A stretch of 32,054 nucleotides of DNA from the NCBI GenBank assembly GCA_937931205.1, contig CALHBF010000019.1, positions 143,550 to 175,603 on the forward strand, in the 5' to 3' direction. Shown piece after piece: positions 7,346-15,527 of this stretch (position 1 is its first letter; every line of letters starts with the position of its first letter). Origin of the DNA: an uncultured Bacteriovoracaceae bacterium. Lineage in GTDB: Bacteria > Bdellovibrionota > Bacteriovoracia > Bacteriovoracales > Bacteriovoracaceae. A program made the translations under genes and the position numbers. The notes under the pieces were generated by a model. It did no database searches, was not told the DNA's origin, and saw only the letters and a program-made list of their open reading frames with translations.

Positions 7346-7378
7346 TAATTTACAAAAAAAGTTAAGGAATTGTAAGAT
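7334..7378. repeat. 13-bp direct repeat at the csrA promoter
   Basis: GGAATTGCAAGAT (7334-7346) and GGAATTGTAAGAT (7366-7378) differ at one base. Their starts are 32 bp apart, close to three helical turns. They are centred near -35 and -67 of the predicted csrA promoter, the usual placement of paired regulator sites. Confidence 0.65.
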
Positions 7379-7382
7379 TTTC

Positions 7383-8357
7383 CTAACGCAGGAAGTCCAT
7401 TAGGTTAGTATTCATAAGGTTGGAACTCGCCTGATAAGTCGCCTTAAGAACGTTTTGTTCCTTCTGGAGAGAGGCAAATAGTTCGGCCACATCGGCGTCT
7501 TCAATCTTCGATTTATGCGCCTCATTCAAAAGCTTAGTCTTCTCAATATTGCTTTCGGCGTTGGCCACTGTATTGGTGAGCGCACCAATCTTAGTTCTGT
7601 AAGAAACGACGCGATCAATGCTGGTGTCCAATTTTTCTAATAAACTTTGAATCACTTCAGGGCTATCGGTCAAAAGAGCGTTTTCTAGTGCGTAAAGTTC
7701 ATCAAAAATACTTGCGTCGTGGTCTGCTTCTTCTGTTACAGAAGCGAGGTTGCGATCAAGACTTGGCGCTGGTGCGAGTTGAAGGTCTTCCTTAGTCAGA
7801 GGCTTTTTCGCACTACCATAGAAGAGTTCAGAGCCGTTAACATTGATAGGAATAAAAACGTCTTTATTGATTTCAATTTGGATCTTATTGGTATCACCAG
7901 AATATTTTCCTTCCTGATCAAAAGGACGCGTAAGAACTTTTTGACCTGAGAAAATATAACGGTTCCCCATTCTTTTATTAGCAAGACTCAAGGCCTGATT
8001 TCTTAGCTGATGAATCTCTTTAGAAACACCATCACGAATTTCAGGACTATAAATAGAAGAAGCTTGCCCGATAGCAAGTTCTTTGGCCTTCGTCAGAATG
8101 TCAGTAAGTTCTTCCAATACGTTTTCTGTGTAAGAGAGCTGAGTGCTGGCAAAATTAGTATTTCGTAAATACTGGCCGGCATCGATATTCTGAGAGCGAA
8201 TAGCAAGTAGTTCAACGTTACCGATAGGATCATCAGAAGGTTTGCTCACACGCTTTAATGTCGAGCCTTTCATTTGAAGATCTTCTACTTTGGATTTTGT
8301 TTTTCCAACTGCGTAGTTAATGGAGTGAACCGAACTATTCTCAGATACTCTACTCAT
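7383..8357 (-). CDS. flgL: Flagellar hook-associated protein 3 (hook-filament junction) FlgL
   Basis: This 324-aa flagellin-like protein has an N-terminal coiled-coil helix region (about 15-100, including LKRVSKPSDDPIGNVELLAIR, the flagellin-family D0/D1 signature). The variable middle domain contains GNRYIFSGQK. The C-terminal helix region ends in VLKATYQASSNLMNTNLMDFLR. FlgL joins the hook to the filament and is exported by the flagellar secretion system, so it has no signal peptide. It lies 6 nt after flgK and is the last gene of the flgJ-M-N-K-L group. Confidence 0.93.
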   Translation of the reverse strand: MSRVSENSSVHSINYAVGKTKSKVEDLQMKGSTLKRVSKPSDDPIGNVELLAIRSQNIDAGQYLRNTNFASTQLSYTENVLEELTDILTKAKELAIGQASSIYSPEIRDGVSKEIHQLRNQALSLANKRMGNRYIFSGQKVLTRPFDQEGKYSGDTNKIQIEINKDVFIPINVNGSELFYGSAKKPLTKEDLQLAPAPSLDRNLASVTEEADHDASIFDELYALENALLTDSPEVIQSLLEKLDTSIDRVVSYRTKIGALTNTVANAESNIEKTKLLNEAHKSKIEDADVAELFASLQKEQNVLKATYQASSNLMNTNLMDFLR

Positions 8358-8363
8358 AGTCTA

Positions 8364-9797
8364 TTACCCCAATAGTCCCAGGACAGCTTTGAACATTTCA
8401 TCACTGGCCTTGATAACCTTAGCAGAAGCTTCATAAGCATTCTGATAACGGATCATGTTTGCGGCTTCTTCATCCAAAGAAACTCCAGAGAGTCTTTCTT
8501 TAAATGATTTTGCCTGAGCGAGAATCCCTTCAGACTGTTCCTGGTCAATCTTTGATTTACCTGACTGCAGCCCTACTTCTCCAACTGACTTTAAATATTG
8601 TTCTTCAAAAGTAGATGTTCCACCATTGAGAATTTTTTCGTGCTGAAGTTTTGAAATGGAAATAGCTACACGGTTATCCCCTGGCTTACCAGGTTCAAGA
8701 GCTGCAGCAATATTGTTGGCGTCTGAAAGAATCTCACTTGAAAGAGAGATGTATTCAGCAGCACGTTTAAGTTCTAAAGGCTCTTTAAAGAAATTGATTC
8801 CGGTAATTTGTTTACCAGAATTAGGATCGTGGTTCGCAAAACCTTTGCGGTGAACAGCGTTGGTTGATAGTACAAGTCCATGAGCTAGCTGATCAAGTTG
8901 CTTCTCTAGACTTTCCAGATCATTATTTCTTGTTTTAAGGATCGCTCCAAGATTACCGCTCTTGATCTTCTCAGAGAGCGAAACTCCTGGACGAGACTCA
9001 AAATAAATATCAGCATTACCTTTGTCACTGGCATCTTGACCTGAGTTGACACCTTGTCCGGCAGTCAATCTTTGAGCAATACCACCTGAAACAAGAGAGC
9101 CTACGCCATCAATATTAACAATGAACTGGCCCTTATTATCAGAATAGGTAGTCAGTGGGAAAAACTCTGAAAGAGTTCCAATGGCACGGTCACGCTGATC
9201 GCGAAGATCATTGGCCATTCCTGCTGAGACTTCCTGAATATTGATTTCTTTGTTGAGTTTAGCAATCGTTTCAGTCAAAGAGTTGATCTCATCCACGCTC
9301 AGTTTGATTTTATTATTCATACCAGCGCGAACATGATCCAGATTGTCCTGAATACGGTGAAAGTCATCAGTCACAATCTTGGCATTTTCTTTTACCACGT
9401 TCCTGATGGTTTCATTCTCCGGTTGATTCGAGAGTTCTCTGAAAGAGTTGAAAAAACGGTTAAGGATTTTATTCATCCCTTCAGAGTTTATCTCGTTGAA
9501 GATTTCTTCAACGTGAGTCAGCTGATTGGTTCTTTCTTCATTGAATTTGTGTTGCGAGTTTGAAGTGTTGAGTTTTTTCTCGACGAGTTCATCGTGAGAG
9601 CGTCGAACACTTTGAATATCAACTCCATTTCCTAGGACATATTTACCTTCAGAAATAGGAGTAGAAGTTTCTGTGCGAACTTGTTGACGTGAGAATCCCT
9701 CAGTATTGGCATTGGCAATATTGTGCGAAGTTGTCGACATCGACTTCTTTGCTGCGAATAGACCTGATTTTCCAATGTTAAGTAAATCTACACCCAA
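8364..9797 (-). CDS. flgK: Flagellar hook-associated protein 1 FlgK
   Basis: The 477-aa protein opens with the axial-protein motif LLNIGKSGLFAAKKSMSTTSHNIANANTEGFSRQQ (residues 5-39). It has the internal ANDLRDQRDRAIGTLSEFFP block and ends with the coiled-coil EEAANMIRYQNAYEASAKVIKASDEMFKAVLGLLG segment (about 443-477). FlgK forms the first hook-filament junction zone. The start is TTG at 9797, chosen because AAGGA lies 7 nt upstream and the N-terminal motif is complete. It follows the FlgN-like chaperone gene, as is common because FlgN escorts FlgK and FlgL. Confidence 0.95.
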   Translation of the reverse strand: MGVDLLNIGKSGLFAAKKSMSTTSHNIANANTEGFSRQQVRTETSTPISEGKYVLGNGVDIQSVRRSHDELVEKKLNTSNSQHKFNEERTNQLTHVEEIFNEINSEGMNKILNRFFNSFRELSNQPENETIRNVVKENAKIVTDDFHRIQDNLDHVRAGMNNKIKLSVDEINSLTETIAKLNKEINIQEVSAGMANDLRDQRDRAIGTLSEFFPLTTYSDNKGQFIVNIDGVGSLVSGGIAQRLTAGQGVNSGQDASDKGNADIYFESRPGVSLSEKIKSGNLGAILKTRNNDLESLEKQLDQLAHGLVLSTNAVHRKGFANHDPNSGKQITGINFFKEPLELKRAAEYISLSSEILSDANNIAAALEPGKPGDNRVAISISKLQHEKILNGGTSTFEEQYLKSVGEVGLQSGKSKIDQEQSEGILAQAKSFKERLSGVSLDEEAANMIRYQNAYEASAKVIKASDEMFKAVLGLLG

Positions 9798-9807
9798 CTG
9801 ATTTTCC

Positions 9808-10299
9808 TTATCGGTTTAAAGTCTGAGTACGTCCATCCGACCCGTAAGTCGAATAAACCTTCTGACCTTTAAAGCCGCGTTTTAAATCCCTTAGAGAGAT
9901 CATCGCTTTATTTAAAAAGATCTGATTCTTCTTATTTTGATTCTGAATCTTCTCGATGATATCAATCAAAAGGGCATTGAGGTTTTTTAGAGCACTCAAG
10001 CCTGATGCTGATTCAAGATCGCTAAAAAGAAGAATAAGTTCAGGTGATTTCGCAATAGGGGAAGCCACGAGGTCACTGTGATTAATTTTTTCAATTAACT
10101 CACTTCTCTCGAGTTCCAGCTCACTGATTTTTGAAATGACTTCTTCTTTAAGAGGAAGAAGCTCTTCCAGCTTTTCAATGTTGCTTTCTAAAAGTGCAAG
10201 ATATTCATCACAAGCGATATCAAACATACGAGAGTGGAGGTTACAGAACCCTTCCCAAATGTTGAGAGCTTGGTGATAGTAGAGTTTTTTCTCTTCCAT
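9808..10299 (-). CDS. flgN: FlgN-like flagellar export chaperone
   Basis: This 163-aa, nearly all-helical protein is rich in Leu, Glu and Lys and has long amphipathic stretches (about 33-75 and 90-140). It ends with the YGSDGRTQTLNR tail common in FlgN proteins. FlgN holds FlgK and FlgL unfolded for export by the flagellar type III apparatus. Primary sequence conservation in the family is low. The assignment therefore rests on helix content, size, tail motif and position between flgM and flgK. Confidence 0.75.
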   Translation of the reverse strand: MEEKKLYYHQALNIWEGFCNLHSRMFDIACDEYLALLESNIEKLEELLPLKEEVISKISELELERSELIEKINHSDLVASPIAKSPELILLFSDLESASGLSALKNLNALLIDIIEKIQNQNKKNQIFLNKAMISLRDLKRGFKGQKVYSTYGSDGRTQTLNR

Positions 10300-10314
10300 G
10301 AGAATTAAGCCTTC

Positions 10315-10641
10315 TTAGAATTCTTCGCTAAGGATTTTGTCTGCCAGCGCATCGTAATCCACTTCGTAAGTGCCGCCCTGAATTTGAGCTTTAAGACGGG
10401 CAATCTTATCAGTGTTGTCGATCTCTGGAGCAGCATTAGCGACTCTTTTAATCTTTGAGAAATCCTTAATGCCGTCACCGATGCTTACTTTTGCATCTTG
10501 TGCCGTCTTAATTGTGATCTCCGTAGCTTTTTCGGCCGAATTCTTCTTGAGACTGTCTACCTTAGAGCCTTGTTTCGTTGATTCAGTTTGAATGTTTCCT
10601 CCACGAGGGAAAAAACTTGAGCGTGTATCAATCGTACTCAT
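10315..10641 (-). CDS. flgM: Anti-sigma-28 factor FlgM
   Basis: This 108-aa polar, largely disordered protein has the FlgM C-terminal region DKIARLKAQIQGGTYEVDYDALADKILSE (about residues 78-106). That region binds and inhibits the flagellar sigma factor FliA. FlgM is exported once the hook is finished, releasing late-gene transcription. The N-terminal ~50 residues are rich in Ser/Thr/Lys. A strong AAGGAGT ribosome-binding site precedes the ATG. It sits between the rod-binding protein and FlgN genes, 5 and 15 nt from each. Confidence 0.9.
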   Translation of the reverse strand: MSTIDTRSSFFPRGGNIQTESTKQGSKVDSLKKNSAEKATEITIKTAQDAKVSIGDGIKDFSKIKRVANAAPEIDNTDKIARLKAQIQGGTYEVDYDALADKILSEEF

Positions 10642-10646
10642 ATGGC

Positions 10647-10988
10647 CTACTCCTTGGCTTGATTCGCCAATCCTTGGCGAATCTCGGGATGAGAATTTTT
10701 AATATATTGTTTTAAATGATGTGGAACAATTTGTTCTAAGACAACTTTTTTCACACCAAGACCTGTATCTGAACGGGCCATTAACTGAGCACGTTCATAA
10801 TCAAGTAACGAGTTATAATAATCTGTTGCTGAAGAGTCCGGAGTCTCTTTAGGAACTGTTTTGCGCATTTCGGCCAGTAAATGAGAAGTGAAGTTAGACT
10901 CCATACCTTCCGCGATTTCTTCGTAAGGTTTGATGGGGCTGTTTTTTTGCCCGACATGCATTGGAGAATGAGCGGCGGAGACTTTCAT
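10647..10988 (-). CDS. flgJ: Rod-binding domain protein (FlgJ N-terminal domain)
   Basis: This 113-aa protein corresponds to the rod-binding domain of FlgJ: EEIAEGMESNFTSHLLAEMRKTVP (about 23-46), then YYNSLLDYERAQLMARSDTGLGVKKVVLEQ (57-86). The muramidase domain of enterobacterial FlgJ is absent, as in many other phyla, so a separate peptidoglycan hydrolase would be needed to let the rod through. It follows flgI after a 131-nt gap holding a hairpin. Confidence 0.88.
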   Translation of the reverse strand: MKVSAAHSPMHVGQKNSPIKPYEEIAEGMESNFTSHLLAEMRKTVPKETPDSSATDYYNSLLDYERAQLMARSDTGLGVKKVVLEQIVPHHLKQYIKNSHPEIRQGLANQAKE

Positions 10989-11072
10989 TCATACCATCCT
11001 GGTGTTTCGCTAATCAGGCGGGTCAATCCTTAGACCCATCCCTTAGGTAGATTGTAGCATTTTTTGACAAGG

Positions 11073-11097
11073 CGGGGATAGTGAAAAGCTAACCCCG
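11073..11097. repeat. Hairpin between flgI and flgJ
   Basis: CGGGG and CCCCG arms extend inward with a matched TAG/CTA pair after one mismatch, around a roughly 7-nt loop. No T run follows on the minus (transcribed) strand, so it does not look like an intrinsic terminator for flgI. It may stabilise or process mRNA between the two halves of the cluster. Confidence 0.5.
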
Positions 11098-11119
11098 GAG
11101 GTTTTTGCCTACTTAGATG

Positions 11120-12112
11120 TCAAATCAGCTCAATCTCAGCAAGTAAGCTGCCATTTTGCTTAAGTGCTTGGAAAATCGAGATCAAATCTTCCGGTGTGGT
11201 CCCTAGAGCATTGAGGGCCTTCACCAGATCATTAATTGTCGTTGTTTGTGGAAGAGCAGCAATCACTCCGGATTGTCCTTCTCCATCTTTAACTTCTAAA
11301 ACCATATCTTTGTGCGAGATGGCCGACTTTTTTAGAACGATATCACCGCCGGCCACTAGTGTTCCAGTGCGCTCGTTGATCACAATTTTAGCGGCAACGT
11401 CAGCGATGACTTTAAAGTTTTCAATATTGGCCAGAAGCTCAACCACTTTGCGTTCATAGTAGTGGGGAATGATCACATCAACTGTCGCTGAATCTCCAGC
11501 AGTAGCATATTTACCGCCAAGTTCTTGGTTGATAGTGCGCTCAACTCGAGCAGCTGTTGTGAAGTCTGGGTTATTAAGAGCAAGGCGCAGGGCCTTTTTA
11601 TCATTGAAAGAAAGTTCCAGTTCTTTTTCTACAATACCGCCATCAGGAATTCTCGCCGTTGTTGCGAATTTCTTCCCTTTTTCAGTACCACCTACTGAAA
11701 GTGGCCCATGTGCCATAGCGTAGATTTGTCCGTCTCCACCTTTAAGGGGAGTCACTAGAAGTGTTCCACCTGCCAGTGAAGAAGCATCACCAATCGAGCT
11801 GACGGTAATATCTAGTTTTTGTCCAAGACGTCCAAAAGCAGGAAGCTTCGCTGTCACAATAACAGCTGCAACGTTTTTAGAAGTAACTTCTTTTTGAGGA
11901 TTAAGACCAAGAGTCTGAAACATCTTTTTAAGAGAAGTGTTAGTGATCTCACCACCACCATCTCCTGTTCCATTAAGACCGATAACTAGACCATAACCAA
12001 TTAGTGGGTTTTCTCTCACACCTTTTACCGTAACAAGATCTTTGATGCGGCTAGAGCTTGCAAAACTTTGAGAAGAGAAAATTAGCGAGAGAAGCAGGAG
12101 GTTCTTGATCAT
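11120..12112 (-). CDS. flgI: Flagellar P-ring protein FlgI
   Basis: The 330-aa precursor has an 18-residue Sec signal peptide (MIKNLLLLSLIFSSQSFA). The FlgI signature follows: RIKDLVTVKGVRENPLIGYGLVIGLNGTGD (about 22-51), FQTLGLNP, AAVIVTAKLPAFGRLGQKLDITVSSIGDASSLAGGTLL (83-120) and RTGTLVAGGDIVL. It forms the periplasmic ring around the rod in the peptidoglycan layer. Its start overlaps the flgH stop by 4 nt. At 330 residues it is a little shorter than the usual ~365, but it looks complete, ending in LLAEIELI. Confidence 0.96.
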   Translation of the reverse strand: MIKNLLLLSLIFSSQSFASSSRIKDLVTVKGVRENPLIGYGLVIGLNGTGDGGGEITNTSLKKMFQTLGLNPQKEVTSKNVAAVIVTAKLPAFGRLGQKLDITVSSIGDASSLAGGTLLVTPLKGGDGQIYAMAHGPLSVGGTEKGKKFATTARIPDGGIVEKELELSFNDKKALRLALNNPDFTTAARVERTINQELGGKYATAGDSATVDVIIPHYYERKVVELLANIENFKVIADVAAKIVINERTGTLVAGGDIVLKKSAISHKDMVLEVKDGEGQSGVIAALPQTTTINDLVKALNALGTTPEDLISIFQALKQNGSLLAEIELI

Positions 12113-12885
12113 TGTTTATCCCTTAAGATGAAAACTTTTGACTCTAAAAGTCGGTCAGAGTTCACATAATCATTTTCCATAATATCCTTGCGTGAAACAA
12201 GGGCCTGGATCTCAATGGATCTTTTTTCCTTTTTGTAGATAACTTCCTTTCTTCCTCTCAGAAGAATGTAATCTTTACTCAATTCTTCAATAACTGTGCC
12301 GGATACTTTGTCATAAACTTTCATATCCATGTCGTTGTCAGTATTGGCATTGTTGGCCTGGGGATTCTGAGCAGCAGCGGCTGCGGCAGCTCTAGGATCT
12401 TGGTTTTTGCCATCAACAACTTTCTTTTTATCAGGAAAGTGCGATTTGAGTTCATTGGAAATCTGATTTCTCAAGTTCTCCAGCACATTGATGATAACCA
12501 TATCACCGACACGTTTATCGTTTTGATAGGTAAAGAGAGAGGCCGACTGACCTTGATTGGCCCATAGGCTTCCTGAATCATCATTGTCACGGAAATCACT
12601 AGCGCGGTATCTCTGAGGTCGATAGTCTCTTTTTACTGTCGGCTCTACTCGTCCACTAGGACGTCCTAGAGAGTACGTCATAGGGTTTTCAATCGGTCTT
12701 TTATCGCCCGTAGTATTCCATTTGTTTTTGTAGCGCTGATAATCACTTGATTCAGCCGATTTTTTCTTAGGCGCCGGAGCACTATTTCCACCACGCTCTT
12801 CACGATCAATTTGACGGTGAATATTGTTCACGTAATTGGAACAAGAGGTAAGAAGAAGAACTGAGAGAAGAGTAAGGATTTTCAT
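12109..12885 (-). CDS. flgH: Flagellar L-ring lipoprotein FlgH
   Basis: The 258-aa precursor has a lipoprotein signal (LLLTSC, Cys15). Residues 16-100 are polar, charged and probably disordered. The L-ring core follows with SLWANQGQSASLFTYQNDKRVGDMVIINVLENL (about 106-138) and a C-terminal VSGTVIEELSKDYILLRGRKEVI (about 192-214). An alanine/asparagine-rich insertion (about 164-187) interrupts the usual core. FlgH forms the outer-membrane ring through which the rod turns. Four-nucleotide overlaps with flgA and flgI show tight coupling. Confidence 0.93.
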   Translation of the reverse strand: MKILTLLSVLLLTSCSNYVNNIHRQIDREERGGNSAPAPKKKSAESSDYQRYKNKWNTTGDKRPIENPMTYSLGRPSGRVEPTVKRDYRPQRYRASDFRDNDDSGSLWANQGQSASLFTYQNDKRVGDMVIINVLENLRNQISNELKSHFPDKKKVVDGKNQDPRAAAAAAAQNPQANNANTDNDMDMKVYDKVSGTVIEELSKDYILLRGRKEVIYKKEKRSIEIQALVSRKDIMENDYVNSDRLLESKVFILRDKQ

Positions 12886-13739
12886 AGGTCTACGTGCACT
12901 TTGTTAATATCGATGACTTTACCGTAATATTTCTTTTTCTTTTCAGGATGATAAACTTCTACGAATTCGCCGATGACTCCTGAGCTGCGAGGAATGCCAT
13001 GAGTTTTGATCTTGATAAACTTATTTTCAAGAATAAGTTCAGAGCGGATTCCGGCCTTAATGATACGAGAAGGAGAGAGATCACTCATCTTAATCAACTC
13101 ACCAGCTTTGAGCGCTTTGTTTGTTTGATAAAATTTCAGGTGAGCGGGATCTTCTAAAAAACTGGTATGGGGAATACTGTCGGTCTGTACAACTTCGATA
13201 TTATCGCTGGGGATTTGAGCAAAGGCAGCAGTCGCTCCCAGTACGCGATAAGCTGTGAAAAGAGTTCTAAAATCAACATTGATTAATTTCTGAGCTGTCT
13301 CTCCTAAAATATTTTTCACATGAAGAGTGAGGGTCTGATTCTCTCCATAAAGACATCCATTACAAAAAAGAGAGAGGTGATCATGGGATTGAAAACTAAT
13401 CAGTGCAGGAGAGTTGTTGCGAGCAGAAACATGAATATTGTCTTTCAATGCTAACTGCTGTCTCGTCATTTTATTGAGAGAAGTGATGATCAAACGATCC
13501 TGATTGAGTTTGAAATTTGCAAATCCGAGGATCTCATTTAACTGGAAGGCACTGATATTACCTTCAAGATTAACGAGAGTATTTTTAAACATTTCTTGTT
13601 CTTCAGGAGAGCAACCTTTAAGAGGCAGTTCTTCTGTTTTGATGTCTTTTTTTGTAACCAAAATTCCATCAAGTCCTGTGTACTCACAGGCAAATGCAGG
13701 GAGAGAGAATAAAAGTACAAAGGACAACAATAATTTCAT
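12882..13739 (-). CDS. flgA: P-ring formation chaperone FlgA
   Basis: The 285-aa protein has a Sec signal peptide (MKLLLSFVLLFSLPAFA), a poorly conserved middle part and a C-terminal SAF-type domain (about 195-285). The domain includes KAGELIKMSDL, NKFIKIKTHGIPRSSGVIGEFVEV and GKVIDINKVHVDL. FlgA assists polymerisation of FlgI into the P-ring in the periplasm. Its position directly between flgG and flgH is the usual one. The N-terminal half is more divergent than the C-terminal domain, as expected for the family. Confidence 0.88.
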   Translation of the reverse strand: MKLLLSFVLLFSLPAFACEYTGLDGILVTKKDIKTEELPLKGCSPEEQEMFKNTLVNLEGNISAFQLNEILGFANFKLNQDRLIITSLNKMTRQQLALKDNIHVSARNNSPALISFQSHDHLSLFCNGCLYGENQTLTLHVKNILGETAQKLINVDFRTLFTAYRVLGATAAFAQIPSDNIEVVQTDSIPHTSFLEDPAHLKFYQTNKALKAGELIKMSDLSPSRIIKAGIRSELILENKFIKIKTHGIPRSSGVIGEFVEVYHPEKKKKYYGKVIDINKVHVDL

Positions 13740-13741
13740 TC

Positions 13742-14527
13742 TTACCTTACGTTGTTTACAGTTTGAAGCATCTGATCTGCTACACCCATTACTTTTGAGT
13801 TCATCTCATAAGCACGTTGAGCTTTAATTAGATCCGTCATCTCATTCATCACGTTTACGTTTGATGATTCGATCGCTCCTTGCATCACCACTCCTGAACC
13901 ATTTTCTCCAGGAATGTTTTGAGTCGGCTGACCACTTCCTCCAGTCGCTGCCAGAAGGTTTCCACCATCAGCACGCAGCCCTGTCGGGTTCACAAAGGTA
14001 AAGACGGGAATTTGTCCCAGATTAATAGGCTCAATTGATTCTCTGGTATAAGCATCAACTGTACCATCTTCAGCGATGTTGATTTTCATAACATTGGGTG
14101 GAACAACCACACCTGGGAAAACTCTTTGTCCTGCACGAGTCACAAGGTTTCCTTGAGCATCAACGTTGAAGCTTCCATCACGAGTGAATTTTAAGTCACC
14201 GTTTGCTGCTAGAACTCCAAAAAAACCTTCACCATTAACCATCAGGTCGTATGGGTTGTTGGTCATCTGTGGAGCACCTTGAGTGTGAACTTTTCTAGTG
14301 GCCGAAACTTTGGCCCCTGAACCAACTTGATGTCCTACTGTATATTCAGAGTTTGCCGAAGAACGAGATCCGGCTTCTTGAACAGTTTCGTAGAGAAGAT
14401 CATCAAACTCTGTTCGTGATTTTTTAAAGCCAGTTGTATTAACGTTGGCGATATTGTTTGAAATGGTGTTCACATGAGATTCTTGTGCTGCCATTCCTGT
14501 TGCTGATGTGTGAAGTGCCTTAATCAT
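13742..14527 (-). CDS. flgG: Flagellar distal rod protein FlgG
   Basis: The 261-aa protein has the rod/hook N-terminal motif IKALHTSATGMAAQESHVNTISNNIANVNTTGFKKSRTEF (2-41), and NNPYDLMVNGEGFFGV (about 92-107). The C-terminal coiled coil is SSNVNVMNEMTDLIKAQRAYEMNSKVMGVADQMLQTVNNVR (about 221-261). It builds the distal rod and is secreted by the flagellar export apparatus. It lies 13 nt after flgF and 2 nt before flgA. Confidence 0.97.
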   Translation of the reverse strand: MIKALHTSATGMAAQESHVNTISNNIANVNTTGFKKSRTEFDDLLYETVQEAGSRSSANSEYTVGHQVGSGAKVSATRKVHTQGAPQMTNNPYDLMVNGEGFFGVLAANGDLKFTRDGSFNVDAQGNLVTRAGQRVFPGVVVPPNVMKINIAEDGTVDAYTRESIEPINLGQIPVFTFVNPTGLRADGGNLLAATGGSGQPTQNIPGENGSGVVMQGAIESSNVNVMNEMTDLIKAQRAYEMNSKVMGVADQMLQTVNNVR

Positions 14528-14540
14528 AGATTAATCCTCG

Positions 14541-15344
14541 TTAAAACTTTCCAAGATCGTTGGCGATTTTGCCGGAGATCTGGTCATAGGTATTAATAGC
14601 TTTTTGAATCGATTCAAAGTGGCGATGTGCTTTAATTAATTCCGACATCTCTTCGATGGCGTTGACGTTTGAGCCTTCAAGAAAGCCCTGCCTCACACTT
14701 GTTGTGAGATTTTCTCTGACAATATTGTCTTGATTAGGAGTCAGGAAGAGCGAGCTTCCTTCTTTACGAAGAGCATGCTTGTCCTGGAATTGAACCACAG
14801 AGATCTGCTCGGCCACACCTTCGCGAGTGAAAATCTCTCCATTACCAGCGATGGTAAGTGGGGCATTGGCCGGAACACGAATCACTCTATCTTCAGGATT
14901 AGCATTGGGATTTTTGCTGCTTAAAAGTTTAAATCCTTGGTCGGTGACAATTTCGCTATCTTTGTTAAGAGTGAAATTTCCTCGACGAGTGAAGCGAACA
15001 CCTGTGGGAGTAAGCACTTCAAAAAAACCTTCACCTTGTAAGCCTAAGTCCAAGGGATTGTTGGTCGGTTGTAGTTGACCTTGTTCAAACACTGTAAAGC
15101 TTCCATCAACCGCTACCATGGCATTCTCAGCACCTTGAGTGTGATAGAAATCTTGAGGTGAAAATTCTTTTCTTGGAATATGGATATCATCTGAACCGCG
15201 AGTTAATGCCGTCAGATGTTCCTTGAAGACAACTTGGTCTTTCTTGAAGCCGATAGTATTGGCGTTGGCCACATTGTTGGCAATCGTCTCAACCTTCCTT
15301 TGCTGAGCGATCTGACCACTAAGGGGTACCCAGATATTTTTCAC
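14541..15344 (-). CDS. flgF: Flagellar basal-body rod protein FlgF
   Basis: This 267-aa FlgF/FlgG family protein has KVETIANNVANANTIGFKKDQ near the N-terminus, NNPLDLGLQGEGFFEV (about 93-108), and a C-terminal GSNVNAIEEMSELIKAHRHFESIQKAINTYDQISGKI helix. It is a proximal rod component. The naming follows its place just before FlgG and the FlgF-like divergence at residues 1-10. The start is GTG at 15344, preceded by AAAGGTG. It is the first gene of the unit driven by the sigma-54 promoter at 15400-15415. Confidence 0.9.
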   Translation of the reverse strand: MKNIWVPLSGQIAQQRKVETIANNVANANTIGFKKDQVVFKEHLTALTRGSDDIHIPRKEFSPQDFYHTQGAENAMVAVDGSFTVFEQGQLQPTNNPLDLGLQGEGFFEVLTPTGVRFTRRGNFTLNKDSEIVTDQGFKLLSSKNPNANPEDRVIRVPANAPLTIAGNGEIFTREGVAEQISVVQFQDKHALRKEGSSLFLTPNQDNIVRENLTTSVRQGFLEGSNVNAIEEMSELIKAHRHFESIQKAINTYDQISGKIANDLGKF

Positions 15345-15399
15345 TAATCACCTTTCGTCCTAAAGGGTGGTGGGAATTTGACTTCCCTAGGCAAATTTT

Positions 15400-15415
15400 A
15401 GCAACCTAGGTGCCA
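15400..15415 (-). promoter_or_regulatory. Sigma-54 promoter upstream of flgF
   Basis: On the minus strand the sequence is TGGCAC, five bases, then TTGCT, an exact match to the -24/-12 sigma-54 consensus. Transcription would start near 15388, about 44 nt before the flgF start. This implies control of rod/ring genes by RpoN and an FlrC/FleQ-type activator encoded elsewhere. Confidence 0.85.
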
Positions 15416-15527
15416 GAAAAATAGCATGGGCAATTTCCTCCCCATCATGCAAGTATGAGAAAACTTGTACTAGCTACGAGGCTATGGGAAAATATCATCA
15501 ATTTTTTAAGTAACCAAAGGATGCAAA

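Noticed and set aside
11047..11070. Sigma-54-like TTGTCA-N5-TGCT before flgJ
   Set aside because: It lacks the invariant GG of the -24 element, so it does not meet the consensus.
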